DNA of 64,000 nucleotides, taken from positions 8,333,767 through 8,397,766 of the forward strand of contig CP099849.1 in the NCBI GenBank assembly GCA_030062745.1. Direction: 5' to 3'. How positions within the stretch are numbered: position 1 is the stretch's first letter; the number at the start of each line of letters is the position of its first letter. Origin of the DNA: Capitulum mitella. Taxonomy: Eukaryota > Arthropoda > Thecostraca > Pollicipedomorpha > Pollicipedidae. The translations under genes were made by a program, and so were the position numbers. Shown piece after piece: positions 33,901 through 48,900 of this stretch. The notes under the pieces were generated by a model. That model had not been told where the DNA came from. It did not search any database and saw only the letters and a list, made by a program, of their open reading frames with translations.

Positions 33901-36900
33901 CCCGCGGCGGCGCGGCCGGGCAGCCCCACCACCACTCACGCTTGGGGGAGTTCTTCAGCATGGCCCGGTAGTCGTCCTGCTTGGGCGTGACCTTGAGCTC
34001 GCAGGCGCAGTACGTCTCGCCGGCCGCGTTGCGGGCGATCACCTCGATCTTGCCGTTGTCGTACTGGCGCGTCTTCGGGATGTCTAGCCGCCACATGCCG
34101 TCATAGGTCAGCTTGTACCGCGTGCCCTGCGGCCAAGGCGGTGCGGCAGTCAGCTGACGTACTCCGGTCCATGATGGGACCGGGCGTGCTTGCGAGTGTT
34201 AACTGGAAGTGGTCTGACTGCGCTGGTCACATCGGGACAAACGGGCAGCAAGATGTTTATGACTTCGCCTGGAAGGTAGACCAACGAGGGAAACCAATAC
34301 GAATGGTGTGTGCAATTTTTTCTTCTCACGTAAAGATGAAACACTGGAGGTTACTTGACGTTTAGGACGAGACATAAAATGTCTGCTGACGTATTAAACA
34401 GCGTGTCCCTCTCTGTGAAATGACGATTAACTCCGCAAGTGCTAGTTCACTCACGTTAAAGACGACGTGAACGGCGAAGAGCTCACGGTAACACGACGTG
34501 TCCAGCGCTTAATTCAAAATAACGCGGGAGTAAGGGCGACACACGTAGTGTTTGACTGTCGACTGCTATCAGACAAGATCGCCTGCGCCTGCGCTCCTCA
34601 CGTTGACGATGGTGTGTCCGTTGATGAGCCACATGACCCTGGGCCGCGGGTGTCCGGTCAGCCGGCAGCAGAAGCGGGCCCAGTCGCCCTCCTTCACCGA
34701 CACCGACTCCGGCTTGGTGACGAACACGGGAGCCTCGGGCGGCTTCTCCTCGTCGACGGCCCTCTCCGGCGCCCGGTTCCACTGCGACTCCATCTCCTGG
34801 ATCTTCTTCATCGACTGCATGCCGACCGGCAGCTGAGACTCGTACACGATGCCGGGCTTGCCCTGGGGACGCGCCGGCGGACGATTGTGAGCGACTGTGA
34901 CGTTGGGGTGATGAACACCGAGCGCAGACTGCGGAGAACAGGTGCACCCGGACAGATGCCCGGCCGGTATACCAATGGACAAGCGTCGTGGACAGCGAAA
35001 AACCTCGAGGAACATTTTGTCAGTGCAGCGTCAGGCATCTGGCGCACAATGATAGTGACTTAAAATGGAGAAATCAAATGCGACGAACGAATTTTTTTCT
35101 TCAACAGGAACCCCAGCTCGACGATTTCCGCCTTGTCACGGTGGTAACAGTTATTAATTCCTCACTTGGTACCCCCTCACCTTGGTCTTAATGATGGCAC
35201 GGGTCTCGTCCATGCCGTACAGGTTGGTGGCGCGGCACAGGTACTCGCCAGAGTCCTCAGGGTACACCCAGCCGAAGTTCATCGCCACGTAGCCAAAGTC
35301 GTAGATGGGCGTGAAGCGGTTTTCTGCGGGCAAGTGTCAGTCTTTCACGTATCCAGTCTGAGGCACCAGCAGAAGTTAGAACTCTGTGCGATAAAAAACA
35401 TTAATGCAATTTGGGATTTCAACTTTTCTTATATAGCACTACGCCTGTGACAATGCACCAAAACAATACGTTTAAGCTGGCGCACCTTTCCCAATAACCA
35501 TGGAGATTACCGTGGCTACCACGATGCAGAATGTTTACCAGTGCCCGTTAACCCTTGGGTTCACTCAGCCGTGCCGCCAACTCACTGTAGGGCAGAGGTC
35601 GTCCGTTGAAGAACCATTCCACCTTCATGTTGGGATCTCCGACGGGAGCCAGCTGACACTCGAACTTGGTCTCCTCCATCTCCACCAGGTTCGGCTGGTC
35701 CTGGATCTGCGTGACGAATCTGGAACCCACCCGAGACAGCGCTGATGTTTGGGCTTATCGCAGCCTCAACTGCCAGTCGGCGTCGGCACAGAACCTTTAG
35801 GCTTACAGCGCCGCCGAAGATCTACAGACCACATCAGAGACGATCAGAAGTCAGCGGTCAGCCTCTAACCATCAGGCTTGTGTTCAGAATTCAAGTTATC
35901 CCCTTTCGACATGCCGCCCATCGCGTGACCTTTCTACAGGTCAGCCAGTTCAACAAGGGCGGATACAGGGAGGAAATGTTATGCAACCAAAGTTCTCTCA
36001 TGTGCTGTTCAACCAGTCGTTTCCGATAAGTGCAGATGGCTATTAAAACGCCTGCTAAATGCCATTAAGAATGTCATTGAAAACAGCCGCCTGAATTACA
36101 CATGAAAAAATTGGACAGAATTAGCTTCCCTGCCTGGTCTGCCCTCGCCGAACAGACTGCCAACAGGATGGGCGACGGGTGGCACGACAATGGGGGCAAT
36201 TCGAAATCAGAGCCCAGGTCTGTTTACCGCGGCCTGGACAAGTGCGCATTGTATTCTTCGCCTTTCCTTACCATAACAAACCATAATAAACCATAATAAA
36301 CCGTGCGGCGCTGTCTCCAAGGAAAAAAGAAAAGCTCAATGGCCTTGATACAGGAAACAGACCACAACAATGCCTATCGCACGCAGAGCTATGCCACAAT
36401 GCCATGCCTCAATGCTTATCGTACACCGAAACCGTCAAGTAAAGTGCTTCGATCCACAGCCGAAAAATGCCACGCTGGAACTGTGACGCCAAAACCACTT
36501 TTCGAAGTTTCTCCAGCGGCACTGAGCCGCTGCTCGTGACGCGCCGGACCCCGGGTATCCGCAGCGGCCGCCGCCGAGCCGGCAGCGACCTGCGGCGGCT
36601 CGGACCTGGGCGGCTGCTTCCGGTCAGCGTCGTAGATGTCGTCCTCCGTCAGGTGGATGTCCGAGGTGTACTGCTTCAGGGCCGCCTCCATCTGCATCAG
36701 GTAGTCGGACTTCTTCATGCCCTTCGGCACCTGGGTCAGCATGATGACTGAGGAGATGGCTGAAAATGATCAAGAAAAAAACGAGCAAGTTACCGAAAGG
36801 TCAAATGGACGACACGAAAAGCTAAGATACAACAAGATGGACTTCACAAGGGCTCATACAAAGAATGTTTAACATATCCCTGGTCTAGCGCAATCTGGAT

Positions 36901-39900
36901 TCAACAAAACATTCGTTTTAGTCACATCTCGACAAAAACATCTCCAATTGTCACACATCATTCCGGCGACACACTGAAGCCCGCCCTGTGGGCAGGCGAC
37001 CGACCTCGGCAGGTGAGGGCGCTCTTGCAGGTGGCCTGTCCGGCACGGTTGACGGCGCGGCACGTATACTCCCCGGCGTCCTCCGGGTACACGCCCATTA
37101 TCTGCAGCGACGCGTACCCGAAGTCGAACGTCGTCCGGAACCTGTCGATGAGGGTTCCCGGTGACGCGAAGGACATGACTTGACACGACATACATGACTG
37201 TACGAGGCGGGATACCGGTACAGGACGGAGCGCGGCGAGGTACCGGTACAGACGGAGCGCGGCAGCTGCGTCGGAGGACGGTGCCGTTACGATTCATGGT
37301 GGTCTTCACGACGCCGAATGAGGTTTCAGTAAACCGAGCCTCACGACATCATCGCCTTCGCAGATGCACTTGAAGAAAAATGTCATCTACAGAACGTGGC
37401 CGTGATTAAGCAAGAAGGCCGTACCTGTGACCCGTCTGGACCAGGACGCCGTTTTTGTACCACTCGACCCGCAGGTTCGGGTCCGTCTTCGGCTCGACCC
37501 TGGCGTCGAAGAAAGCATTCTCGCCCTCGCCAATGTCCACATTCTCAATCTGCGAGTCAAACGAGCATTGCCGTCAAGCTCGAAACAGCGAATAGCTTTC
37601 ATTTTTTGCTATGTAAGACACTAAAGCGGCCGGGTCTATAATTCGTTTTTATGAACCCGATATGCTGAGATCCAAGTGTCCTACTGGAGTTGTGGTTGTT
37701 AGACGCAAAAAAATCGTATTTTGAGACCACTCACCGTCGCGAAAGTAATTATGCATTGCAAACAGGCATTACAGTTGTTCCATGAACTCTTTGATTAAGG
37801 CGTACGTCTGGTGAATGGTATATCTTGTCGGTCGCAATCCTTCAACAACCAAAGAGTCTGGGTCTCAGTTTCCAATGGCTGTATGTCCCTTTCCTTTCCG
37901 AGGAATGCGTCTATGCGGTTCTGCCTCACCTCCTTGATGAAACGTGGCGGCTCAGCCTCTGCCTCGGGCGCCTGAGGCTCGCCCAGCTGGGGGCCCTCCT
38001 CCAGCGCCCGCAGCTTGTCGCCGGACATGCCCTGCGGCAGCTGCGACTCCAGCACCACGTCCCGCTTCGCTGAAATCGGCCGGCGACGGAAATGTCAACC
38101 TCTGCCGCACAGTCGTCAACTACCGCGACGTGTTCGTGCTCGAATGAGGAAGCACCACTGAGGAAACAAATCGTAAAGCATGGTTTGCTTGACGTCGATC
38201 TACTATTTTGTGAATGGGTCGAGCCTATATCGGATGTTGGCCTTACAGAAACCTGCTGATAAAGGACTTTTTCTGACCCATAATTTTTGCAACCTCTCGA
38301 AAGACAGACCTATGAGCTGGTTTCCGTGCTGGTATTAAATAGCAAAACGTGTAAGAAAACATTTTTTTTCACAAAAAAGCAAATGGCAGACATCTGACGC
38401 AAAATCGCCGTAGAAAGGGAACAGATCATCACGAGAAACCACGATGGAACGACGAGGGTTGGTAAATAGGTTGCTAGCCTGCTTAATGCTGCCAACTCAC
38501 CGAGCAACTCTCGATCAAAAGTAGCAGACAGCCGTCTGTAATGTACAGACGCAGGAGGGTTAGTGACTCACTTGGACTCAACACGGCGACAAGGGTGCAC
38601 GCGTGGAGATGTTAGTGCAGCTGAACGGAAGTCAAAAAACACAAGGGTGATGAAGTCTGTAAGTCAGCCCGAACAAGGGCAGGCCGGCTCAAAAGTGAAC
38701 CGAAATATGAACGAAGTGGTGGGCGCCTAAAGCGTTCATCAAACAGGGATTGAACATGAACCTAAAAGAGCGCATTATGTCTCGTCACTGGCGCTATGTT
38801 ATCATGCAAAAAACGTTACGCTGACATTCATGAAATATTCTCGCTTTTAAAACAATGAGTGCTCTGCACAGCGGCGTGAAAACATTTCGAATAGCCAAAA
38901 GCATTCAAGCATGCCACGAGAATGACACAGGAGCGAACGAAGACACGCCTACATCACTAAACACGGTACAAAGTGCCCCCGGGCGCCTACCTTTGCAGAT
39001 GAGCGTGGCCTTGGTGTGGGCTGTTCCCCACTTGTTGGTGGCCCGGCACACGTATTCTCCGGAGTCCCTCGGGAACGTCCAGTCCATGTCCAGCACGATA
39101 AAACCGAAGTCGTCCAAGAAGTGCATTCTGCAACAGCAAATCTTACAGGCTTAGCAGCGCACGGTCAGCGCTGACTGCAGTCTGTGCGATGCTTTCAACA
39201 TGTGAACCGGAAGAGTTTGCCTCGATGGAACAGTGGATTATTAGAAGCTCCTGTCACAATAAGTCGGGCTCCTTTTTTTGTTAACTCAGAGCAATGCTTC
39301 AGGTTTTCTACACAACGCAAGCGTCATTTATTCTCCTTTTTGTTAAAACTATTTGCCTCAGAGTGGCGTGCTAATTCGCAAGAGAGAACCGAACAACACG
39401 ACCCAGCTGTGGAGCACCCCGCTGGCGACACGAAGAAGGGTGCGGCCGCGTGGACGATGTGCCTCACCTGGAGCCGAGGTCCAGAGGGCGGCCGTTGAGG
39501 AACCACTCGATGCGCATGCTGGGGTCGCCGACCGGCTCCACGCGGCAGTCGAAGTGGGCCGGCTGGCCCTCGTACAGGTTCTCCAGGTTCTTCAGCTCGG
39601 TGACGAAGCGCGGCGGGTCGGGCTTCTCCTCGACGTCGGGCGCCGGCTCGGCCTTGTGCAGCGACTCCTCGAGGCGTCGGATGCCGGCCATGTCGTGCGG
39701 CATCTGGGGCTCCAGCACCACGTTCTGCCGGCCCTGACGCGGCGGGAGGGGCACGTCAGTCGCGGCAGGAGGGGGGACGAATGGGAGGGGGTAACATCTC
39801 GGCAGGAAAGAGTCACACGTCCGCTCGGCTTTGGCACTCACCTATGCGAGACAGGTATTGTTTCAAAGAAGCTTTAACTGTTTTGGGCATCTGCACCACG

Positions 39901-42900
39901 GCAATACACAACGTTGACATGAGAGTAGAACCATGATGTACTCGTACCTTCACGGTCAGCGTGCAGGACACGGTGGCCTCGCCGTGCTTGTTGACGGCCT
40001 TGCAAGTGTACAGGCCAGCGTCACGCTGGTAAATACCGCCAATCTCAAGAATGACGTATCTGCAGCGTAACGCGGACATGTAAAATACAGTTGACTTAAC
40101 CTGACATGCGGAATTCCTCAGCTTTTCACTGTTCAGGGCAATAAATATGGAGAAACCAAGCAACTATTTCGCAGCGATCCACCTTGACCCATCCGACGTC
40201 ACGGGAGTTTTCGGACCTCAACTCAGACCGCACACCACACAGTCTTCACTCATCAGGACATCCGGCGTATAAAAAAATAAGTCGGTGTCGCATGCTGCAC
40301 TGACACCCCTCTGAGCACGACACGTCACAGGGCACAGCCACAGCCTACCCGAAGTCGTTGATGCTGCGCAGCCGGGAGCCGGACGACAGCGGCTTGCCGT
40401 TGTGGTACCACTCGACGCGCATGGTCGGGTCTGCGGTGGGCGTGAGGCGGCACTCGAAGTGGGCCGACTGGCCCTCCAACAGGCTTTGGTCGGTCGGCTG
40501 GGTCACGAACTTGGGCGCGGCGCCCTGTCGGCGGCAGGGTAACGCCGGCGTCACAGGCGGAACGCCGGCACAGGCGGAACGTCTGGTCAGACAGCAACGA
40601 ACCGGTACCGTAGCCCGATATCAAAATACCGAGCATTATCCCAAGAATGAAGATCTGTTACGAAATACCAGCGGTGTTGGGACAAAAGAACATGTTGAAG
40701 AACTGTGAGAACGTGCAGTTGCGCACCGTTAATCACAAACCACTAAGCTCTTGATAACGCTACCATTGTGCTCTGGATGTCTGCGAACGTAAGTGCATAT
40801 TTTTATTCGGCCGTTGATGTACGAGTGATGCCGGTGATCCACTGCGGATAAATCAACAGCACCAAGCACTTGTGGAAAACAGAACCCGAATCGCCCTGAA
40901 ACGAAAAAAATGGTTGTGGCACGTGGCCAGTGGTCGAATAATCAAAACAAAACAGCACCTCTTCAGGTTCGGTGGGCTGGACCGGCTTTACGCCAAGTCC
41001 CTCCAGCTCAGCGATCTTCTCCATTGTCTTTTCCATGCCCTTAGGAAGCTGCGACTCCAGCACAATGTTGCGTTTGCCTGCAGGTAAAGACTGTTGTGAG
41101 GTGGGACATTTGCAAAGAAATGCGCTTAATTAAGATGCCATTTAATTACAGCTGTCGATTTGGTATACGATCTAAGAATGGTATCAATCTAAGAAGAGTC
41201 TATAATGTCTTTCACAGACGAGGAAAATAATAAACCGTTAACAGATAAAGCCTGGTGACCACTGTCGGTGGGTAGTCTGCCCAGACAGCGGTCGGCGCAG
41301 CAGTGGCTCTGCTCTGCCCGGGCTGCGTTCGCGACGGACTCACTCGAGCATTTGAGGGCGGCCGAGCTGGTGGCCTCCCCGGCCGCGTTGTACGCCCGGC
41401 ACGTGTAATCGCCGCTGTCCTCCGGGTACACCGGCGAAATCTCCAGGATGACGAAGCCGAAGTCGCAGAGCGTGCGGTACCTGCTGGACGCCTTCAGCGG
41501 CTTTCCGTTGTGGTACCACTCCGTCTGCGGGCCAGCCGTATTGTCAGCAAGACAGGTATTTCCTCAGGAGATTCTGAGAAGCTGTCATTCTAGCTTCACG
41601 ACCTGGTAATGTAGGCTCCCTTCAGACTAGACAACAGTCCCACAGGAAAACTTGTCATTCAAGTCGCATGCCAACACTTTCCCGTGAAGATGGTCTAGAA
41701 AAGAAAGCATTGGGAAGAACGGCAGCATTTCTGCATTCATGGATTTTACTCGTCATGGCCTGCTTTGTCATTGGAATCGAAACCGCTGATGCCTTGAAAT
41801 ACCTTAAATCAAACCAAACAACAAACTGCCAATCGCCAAAGCATTAGGCCATGGTCTCCCGGCATGACATCCGCACAGCATCTCCCCTACATATGAAGGA
41901 CGTAACTGACGTTGCCCACGCCCCCAGGGCAGAGGCATGCCGCTGACCTTGAGCGTGGCGTCGTCCGTGGGAGTCAGGCGCGCCTCGAAGTGGGCGTTCT
42001 CTCCCTCGCGCAGGTCGTCCACGTTGTTGAAGGGCACCACGAAGCGGGGCGCCTCCTTGGGCTTCTCGGCCAGGGTGGGCTCCTTCAGACGGCGGGAGGC
42101 GTCCTCCAGGTCCTGGATCTTGTCCAGGGCGCCGCTCATCTCCTGCGCAGCGGCAGAGGGCGCAGTAGTGGTCACGACGACTGTCATAGCCAATATGGTG
42201 TCAACGTCATGTGCTGGTGGCAGATTTAACATTATTTCAAAGTCGAGAACGTCGTCGAAACACAGTAGACTACGCAACAACCCGTCCAAATTTGCGATTT
42301 TGATGAATTCTGATGAATTTTGATCGTCCGGATTTGATGACGAGTTAAATTCTTCACTCAGAATTCTCCTGGGTCTCAAAAGTTCCAGACCCTGTGCTAT
42401 TAGCACTATCAAAACATTGTAGTCCACACAGTTTCCCATACGAATCGTTATCAGCGGAATTATCTTAACATCCCCGGCCAAGAATCACGGCTCAGTCCGC
42501 CACAGCAGCGTGGCGAAATAACGGCGCATCCAACAACATCCTGAACTTGCTGCATACCTTCGGCATCTGCGGTGTGAGGATGAGGTTGGCCTTGGATCCG
42601 CAGCGTAAGCTGGCCTTGGTGACGTCAGAGCCGACCTTGTTGACCGCGCGGCACTCGTACACGCCGGAGTCCTCGGCGTAGCAGTACAGGATGTCCAGGA
42701 TCACGATGCCGAAGTCGTGGAAGGTGCGGAAGCGATGGCCGGTCGGCAGCTTGACGCCGTTTCTGTACCATTCCACCTGCACGGACAGATGACCGGATTG
42801 AGCGCAGGTTGACCTGCTGTCGTTATTTTGTTTTACAATTGTCGTGACTATTACCGGGATGGGGTAAAAGAAACATGGGTAGCAGAAGCAGATATCGTTT

Positions 42901-45900
42901 CATTTAAGCAGGACCTGAAGGGATCTGATCTTAGGACAACCAATCCCTGAAGGTGCAAATAGAGCGCATGTTTGTCACAGTACCGACTTCATATAAAGGT
43001 TACAAACATGGATATCTCGATCTCTCGCTGAGAAATGCCTCACTTCGGTCATCACCGAACAGGGCCATGACGTCACTACAGCCGGCGAGTCCGTCATACT
43101 GACGTCCCCGAAGGAGCAGGGGCCCTCGCCAACAGGTCCAGGGCGTGAAGCGGCAGGCAAAGATCCGGCCCAAGAGTGTGCACAGCGTGCACAGCGGTGC
43201 GTAACGCGGCGCTCACCGTCAGGTCAGGGTCGTTGACCGGCGTCAGCCGGCCCTCGAAGTGGGCCGAGTGGCCCTCCACCATGTTGGTGATCTCTGAGAT
43301 GTGCTGCGTGAACCTGGGCGCCTCGGGCGCGGCCGCCGGCGCCGCGCCCGGCTTCTGCGGCGCCATCTCGAGCTCGCCGATGCGCTGCAGCGCCTGCGGC
43401 TGCAGCGAGTCGATCAGCACGCCGCCGCGGCCGACGCAGCTCAGCGTGGCCGTCGTGCTGTCCGAGCCGTACTTGTTGGTGGCGCGGCACGTGTACTCGC
43501 CCGAGTCCTCGCTCTGCACGTACGCGATGTCCATCACGACGAAGCCGAAGTCGGAGACGCACTTGATGCGCGACGAGTGGCGCAGCGGCTGGCCGTTGTG
43601 GAACCACTCGACCTTCATGTTCGGGTCGCCGACCGGCACCAGCGTGCACTCGAAGTGTGCAGAGTCGCCGCCCTTAAGGCCCTCCACGTTCTGGAAAGTA
43701 ATCCGCACGTGTTAATCACGCCACCGTAAACCACACGATAGGTCGACTTTGCTCATGCGCCTTTCAAACACGTGGAAATTAACGCAGGTCAAGTGATTGA
43801 AATAAAAAATGCAACTTAGTGCAAATTTCATCGGGTGACTTTTACAAGTCCGAAATCCAACAGCTATCTCAGCCACAGCGGCTTCAGCTTCGTCACCAAC
43901 CTTGATGGGAGAGGTGAAGCGTGGCTTCTGTCCGCTCTCCTTGTCGACGCATTCGAGGTTGACGCTGATTTCGGCCTTGCCCCACTTGTTGGTGGCCCGG
44001 CACGTGTACGTGCCCGAGTCCTCGATCTTCGTGCCCAGGATCTCCAGCACCACCATGGCGAAGGCGTGCACGGTGCGAATGCGGTGGCCTGTGGACAGGC
44101 GCCAGTCAGGCCCAGCCGGCCCAGTCCCCACAAAGGACCTTATGCTGGGCAGGCGGCATCAACGGCAGTGTTCAGTCCCTGACATTGCAGGATAGCCAGT
44201 CTCGAGAAACAACCTCTCTAATCAGAAACTAAATGTGTATGCAGCATGAGCTTTGGAAGGTCGTGGTAAACTCTATTCATTTCCATAAAGGAACAGTTAA
44301 ACTGTGCTGAGTTGCAGGTTTGGCCACTGACTGCAGCACAGTGCAGTCTGTCTGGTGTCATGCAGCCATGCAGCGGGAGGCCACAAAAATCGCCAAGAAA
44401 TAGCCGCATAAGAAATTTATTGAATAGACAATGTCTAGAATGTTACGATGAATCAAATATAATCACTGTTTCCATACGCATGCGGTCCTCGGGGCAGTGA
44501 AATTGGTCTCCGTGATCAGTGGTGACTTACTAGCTTCCAGCGGTTTGCCGTTGTAGAACCATTCGACCTTCATTGTCTGGTCTCCCACTGGCGTGAGGGT
44601 AGCCTCGAAGTGCGCAATTTCACCTTCGCTGAGGTTGGACAAGTTCTGGAACTGGAAACGCCGACAGGAATAAGAACACGGAACTAAAGGAGACGAAAAC
44701 ATGTTTGTCTTATCTATGACCTGCTTGCACTTTCTCAAGATGAGAAACTTTTATAGGTTTAGGTTAATAAGAAACGTCGATAATCCATCCTCGTAAAAAC
44801 ATCCTCATAAGATGTAGCATTGTCAAAAGCAGGCGCCAGCGGTCCACTACAGCCTGGCGAGGATTTTCAGCAGCCTCCGCGGTGCCGTACCTGGGAGGTG
44901 AAGACCGGAGGATGACCCTCCTTGTCGGTCAGAGGTGGTCCCTCTCCACGCTTCCTGGCCTCCTCCATCTCCTGGATGGCCTCCAGGCCCATCTCACCCT
45001 TAGGATGCTGTGTCCAGTCGATCAGACCAGTCTTGCCTGGAGGCCGAAAGATGAGTGTTAGTGATAACAGGTGATACATGATGGAAAAATCTACAGAGTT
45101 TCCTTTTCTCGGATAATTAAAAGACGACGTGAGTAAGATCCAGAACTTAAGCAATCGGCTTCTTAAAACATATCGTGGCGCAAGCAAATGACTGTATAAG
45201 TTTCCTGTTCCAACTGTCCGAGCAATGTTCCCTTTAGTAATTTGGAGTTCCCGTTATGTCTCCCATAATGGATCAGGTCCAGTCAGCATCAGCACGTCCA
45301 TTTTATCACAGTCAGCCTGGCTTACCCTTGCAAGTAACGGTGGTGGTGGTGAAGGCCTCGCCAGCTTGGTTCCAGGCACGGCACGTGTAGATGCCCTGAT
45401 CACGCGGGTAAACGTCTGTCAGGTCCAGCTGAACAAAGCCGAAGTCGTTCGACATCTTGAAGCGAGTAGCTGTTGGAGAGGGAAGACATTGACATTTCGC
45501 AGATAAAACACAAAATTCATAGCCGTCATTTGCGTTCGGGGTAAGAAAACAAACATGCGAAAGCCGCATCATTTCAAAATCAGAGAAATGTCGGAGAAGA
45601 TGATTTTCAGAGCCTCACCGTGCGACAGTGGTTTGCCGTTGAAGAACCACTCGACCTTGAGCTTGGGGTCCTCTTTGGGCTCGACGTTGCACTGCAGGTG
45701 CAGCGGCTCAGTCTCGCCCAGCTCGAACTCGGGCTTGAGCGGCACGATGAACCACGGCTTGGGGAACGGCTTCTCCGGGGCGCCCTCGACCGGCGCCATC
45801 TTGCTGGCCTGGGCGGCGTCCACCTCCTCCACCTTCTCCAGACCGCGCGGGCCCATCGGGTGCACCGTCTCCAGGTAGATGTCGGCCTTGCCTGCAGGTG

Positions 45901-48900
45901 GATGAGTTTCTGTCATAGTGAGCTTATGTAATGAGATTACGAGTGCCGAAGGTAATGGAAAGGCGAAGAAAGGCTTGAGAAGGATAAATAATGTTGAATC
46001 CAGAGCCTTGGAGAAGAAGAGAAAAGATGTTGGAAGAGTATCACCGTAATTAGTATATTTAGGTAGAGACGGGGTATTAAATTAATGAAAAGCGATCTAG
46101 AAAAACGTATGAACGGACAGACATTCAAGAAGCACATATTCAAGAGACGGTCAATGAAACAATGCAGTCCTGAAAGCAGAGCCGAATGAGATCAAACAGA
46201 TAAAAGCCTGTTCCTCTCGATAACCGGGGTATGGTCAGCAGTAGCATAATCTCCTACTAGAATCACTTCCCAACCCGTTTGTACTTACTCTTGACTTTGA
46301 GCGTGCCCGAGGTCTGGGCAGAGCCCTTCTTGTTGGTGGCCTTGCACACCAGAAGGCCGGAATCGTCTCCTTGCGTGCCGGCGATGTCCAGCGTGACGAA
46401 GCCGAAGTCGTAGTTGGTCGTGTAGCGGGACCCGGCCTTCATCGGTTGTCCGTTCCAGAACCAGTCTGTCGGAAATGGCCCGGTATTTCCGGTCACATGG
46501 CGGAGGGACGGCGTACGTCGGCCCTTGCTGCGGTCATGCAGTGGCAGAGAACGACAACAAGTGACGCAGATGTCCGCTGACGTACCAGTTGTAACCGTGC
46601 CGATGCGTGCGGCTTGTCCATGCCAGAGCGGTCTCTGTCTTTGGCTTCCCAGAGTTAACAGCGGCGAACCGTACAAAATGAGCATAACGGCTCAAAAACT
46701 ACCACCTCAGTTATACTCCCGTATTTGCCAGAGCCACAGCTATACCAAGAAGCGTTTGATAACGGAAGGGTGCACAACACAGCTCTCGCACGCCGCAGGC
46801 ATCGAACATTATCCACTTTCTGCTTACTAGTTGAAATCTACGTCCGATTCTGAGTCTGATTCAGATCATCACCACTGTGACATTTCTTCCCGTTGTGACG
46901 TGACGCCTGTGAAACGACTGCGTACCGATCCTGAGGGTGGGGTCCTTGGCCGGTTCCACCTTGCACTCGAAGTGGGCCCTGTCGTTCTCGTTGCACTCGA
47001 CGTTGTTGAGGTGCGAGATGAAGACGGGCAGCTCGAAGACGGGCTCAGGCGCCTCCGGCTCGGGCTGCCCGCGGCCCTGCTCCAGCTGGGCGATGGCCGG
47101 CAGCGCCTCCGGCCGCTGCGGCCGCGCCAGCAGCCACGGCTGGTCTGAAACGGCGGCGGATGGCGCCCGTCAGCCACCCACGGCGGCGGCAGCTCGACTG
47201 CAGCTGAACAGCAGCGCTCGCCCGGCACTGGTCTCAGCCTCAGGGTACCGACCGGTGCCGCCAGCAGGGCAGCCTGTTACACATCCCGTTACTTTTCTGC
47301 TGCTGTTACTTGCGTTACTGTTCTGAGTTATCTACGCCTCTCTCAGAACCACCAACTCAGCTGAACATGCCCCACCCGCCACCGGGCAGCCAGGCGCCGG
47401 AGCCCTTACCCTCAACCTTGAGCGTGCACGTGGAGACGGCGTCTCCCATGAGGTTGACGGCGCGGCAGGTGTAGATGCCCGAGTCGTCGGCGCGCAGGCT
47501 CATGATGTCCAGCGTCACCAGGCCGAAGTCGAAGGCGCTGCGCAGACGGGTGCCTGCCGATACCAACCGATGACGTCACAGGCGGAAAACGGCCGAAAAC
47601 GGAAAATGTCACCTCTCGGCAGCCGTGAATGGTCACGGGAGATTCGTGCTGGGTGTGGTGCTTGCCACCGACAAGGCGTTAATAAGGAACGCATTACGTT
47701 CATGTAATGGAAATACTGACGATGGTTGATAGTTTCCACATTATTTTGCGTGTTTCCAGTCATTGTGAACTTGGTCAAACGTTTCACATTGTACTCGATC
47801 TAGTACCTTGATATGTCTAGTTCCGACTGGTCTGTTCAGATTTGAATGACCAGCCAAGAATGGTTTGACCTGCCCTGGTCCTACCGTCATGTCATGACTG
47901 AGCTGACCTGCCGTGACCGGCTTGACCTGTCCTGGCCCTACTGACCGGTCATGAGCGGCACGCCGTTCTTGCTCCACTCGACGCGCAGGTTGGGGTCGGT
48001 CTTGGGCTCGACGGTGGCCTCCAGGTGGACGCTCTGCTGCTCGGTGAGGTGGTCGTAGCTCTGCAGGTGGGTGGTGAAGACGGGCGCCTGCTGCGGCCGC
48101 TCCTCGGCGTACATCTCCGGCACGCGGTTCATCTCGGCCTCCTTCAGCTGGATCTTGTCCCAGGCGGACGCGTGGATGGTGTCGCCGAGGATGCTGCTCC
48201 GGTCTGCGAACGACGAAGGTCAACTGGTCACGCTCCGGTCCCCTCACAGATTCCGGCCTCCGCCGCGACTCAACGGCGGCCACGAATAGCATCACCGGCA
48301 CTGTGGGACAATACTGATAAAAAACCAAAAGACAAAAAAAATCAAAACATAAAAAGGCAAATGACAAAAGTTCAAAATATCAACAGACAAAAAGATTAAA
48401 AAAAAACAAAAGGTAGTGACCCAGACCGGACCGAGAAATTACATCAGACATATCGCGTCGGTCTCAGCTGACATGACGCTTATTCACGATCGTCGCAATG
48501 AGGCCGTCGCGAAGGCCGAAAGAGACCCGAAACGCCAGGGTGCGTGCTGTTCGGATCCGTAGAACCCCTAAAGCCAACGCCGGCCGTCACAGCAGCGATC
48601 CGGACCTCAATCTCCGTCCCGCCGCGGGCAGATCCCGCCGTGCCGTGGACAGAGGCGGCGTGCTCACCGTGCACGTGGATAGAGGCGGAGGTGACGGCCT
48701 CGCCGGCCAGGTTGACCGCCCGGCACATGTAGACGCCGGCGTCCTCCGGCACCACGGACATGATGTCCAGCGTGACGAAACCGAAGTCGTGCGTCTCCTT
48801 GATGCGGGATCCTTAAGAAAAGGGGGCAAAGTTATATAAGCGAGCTGAACAGAGCAGAGGAATGTGGCATTGTGAGTTTTTGCGGCAGATTGGTGATATC

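Noticed and set aside
43224-43729. Long Arg/Ala-rich frames on both strands over kettin exon K32
   Set aside because: These are shadows of the GC-rich coding exon in other frames; only the K32 frame has Ig motifs and correct phase.
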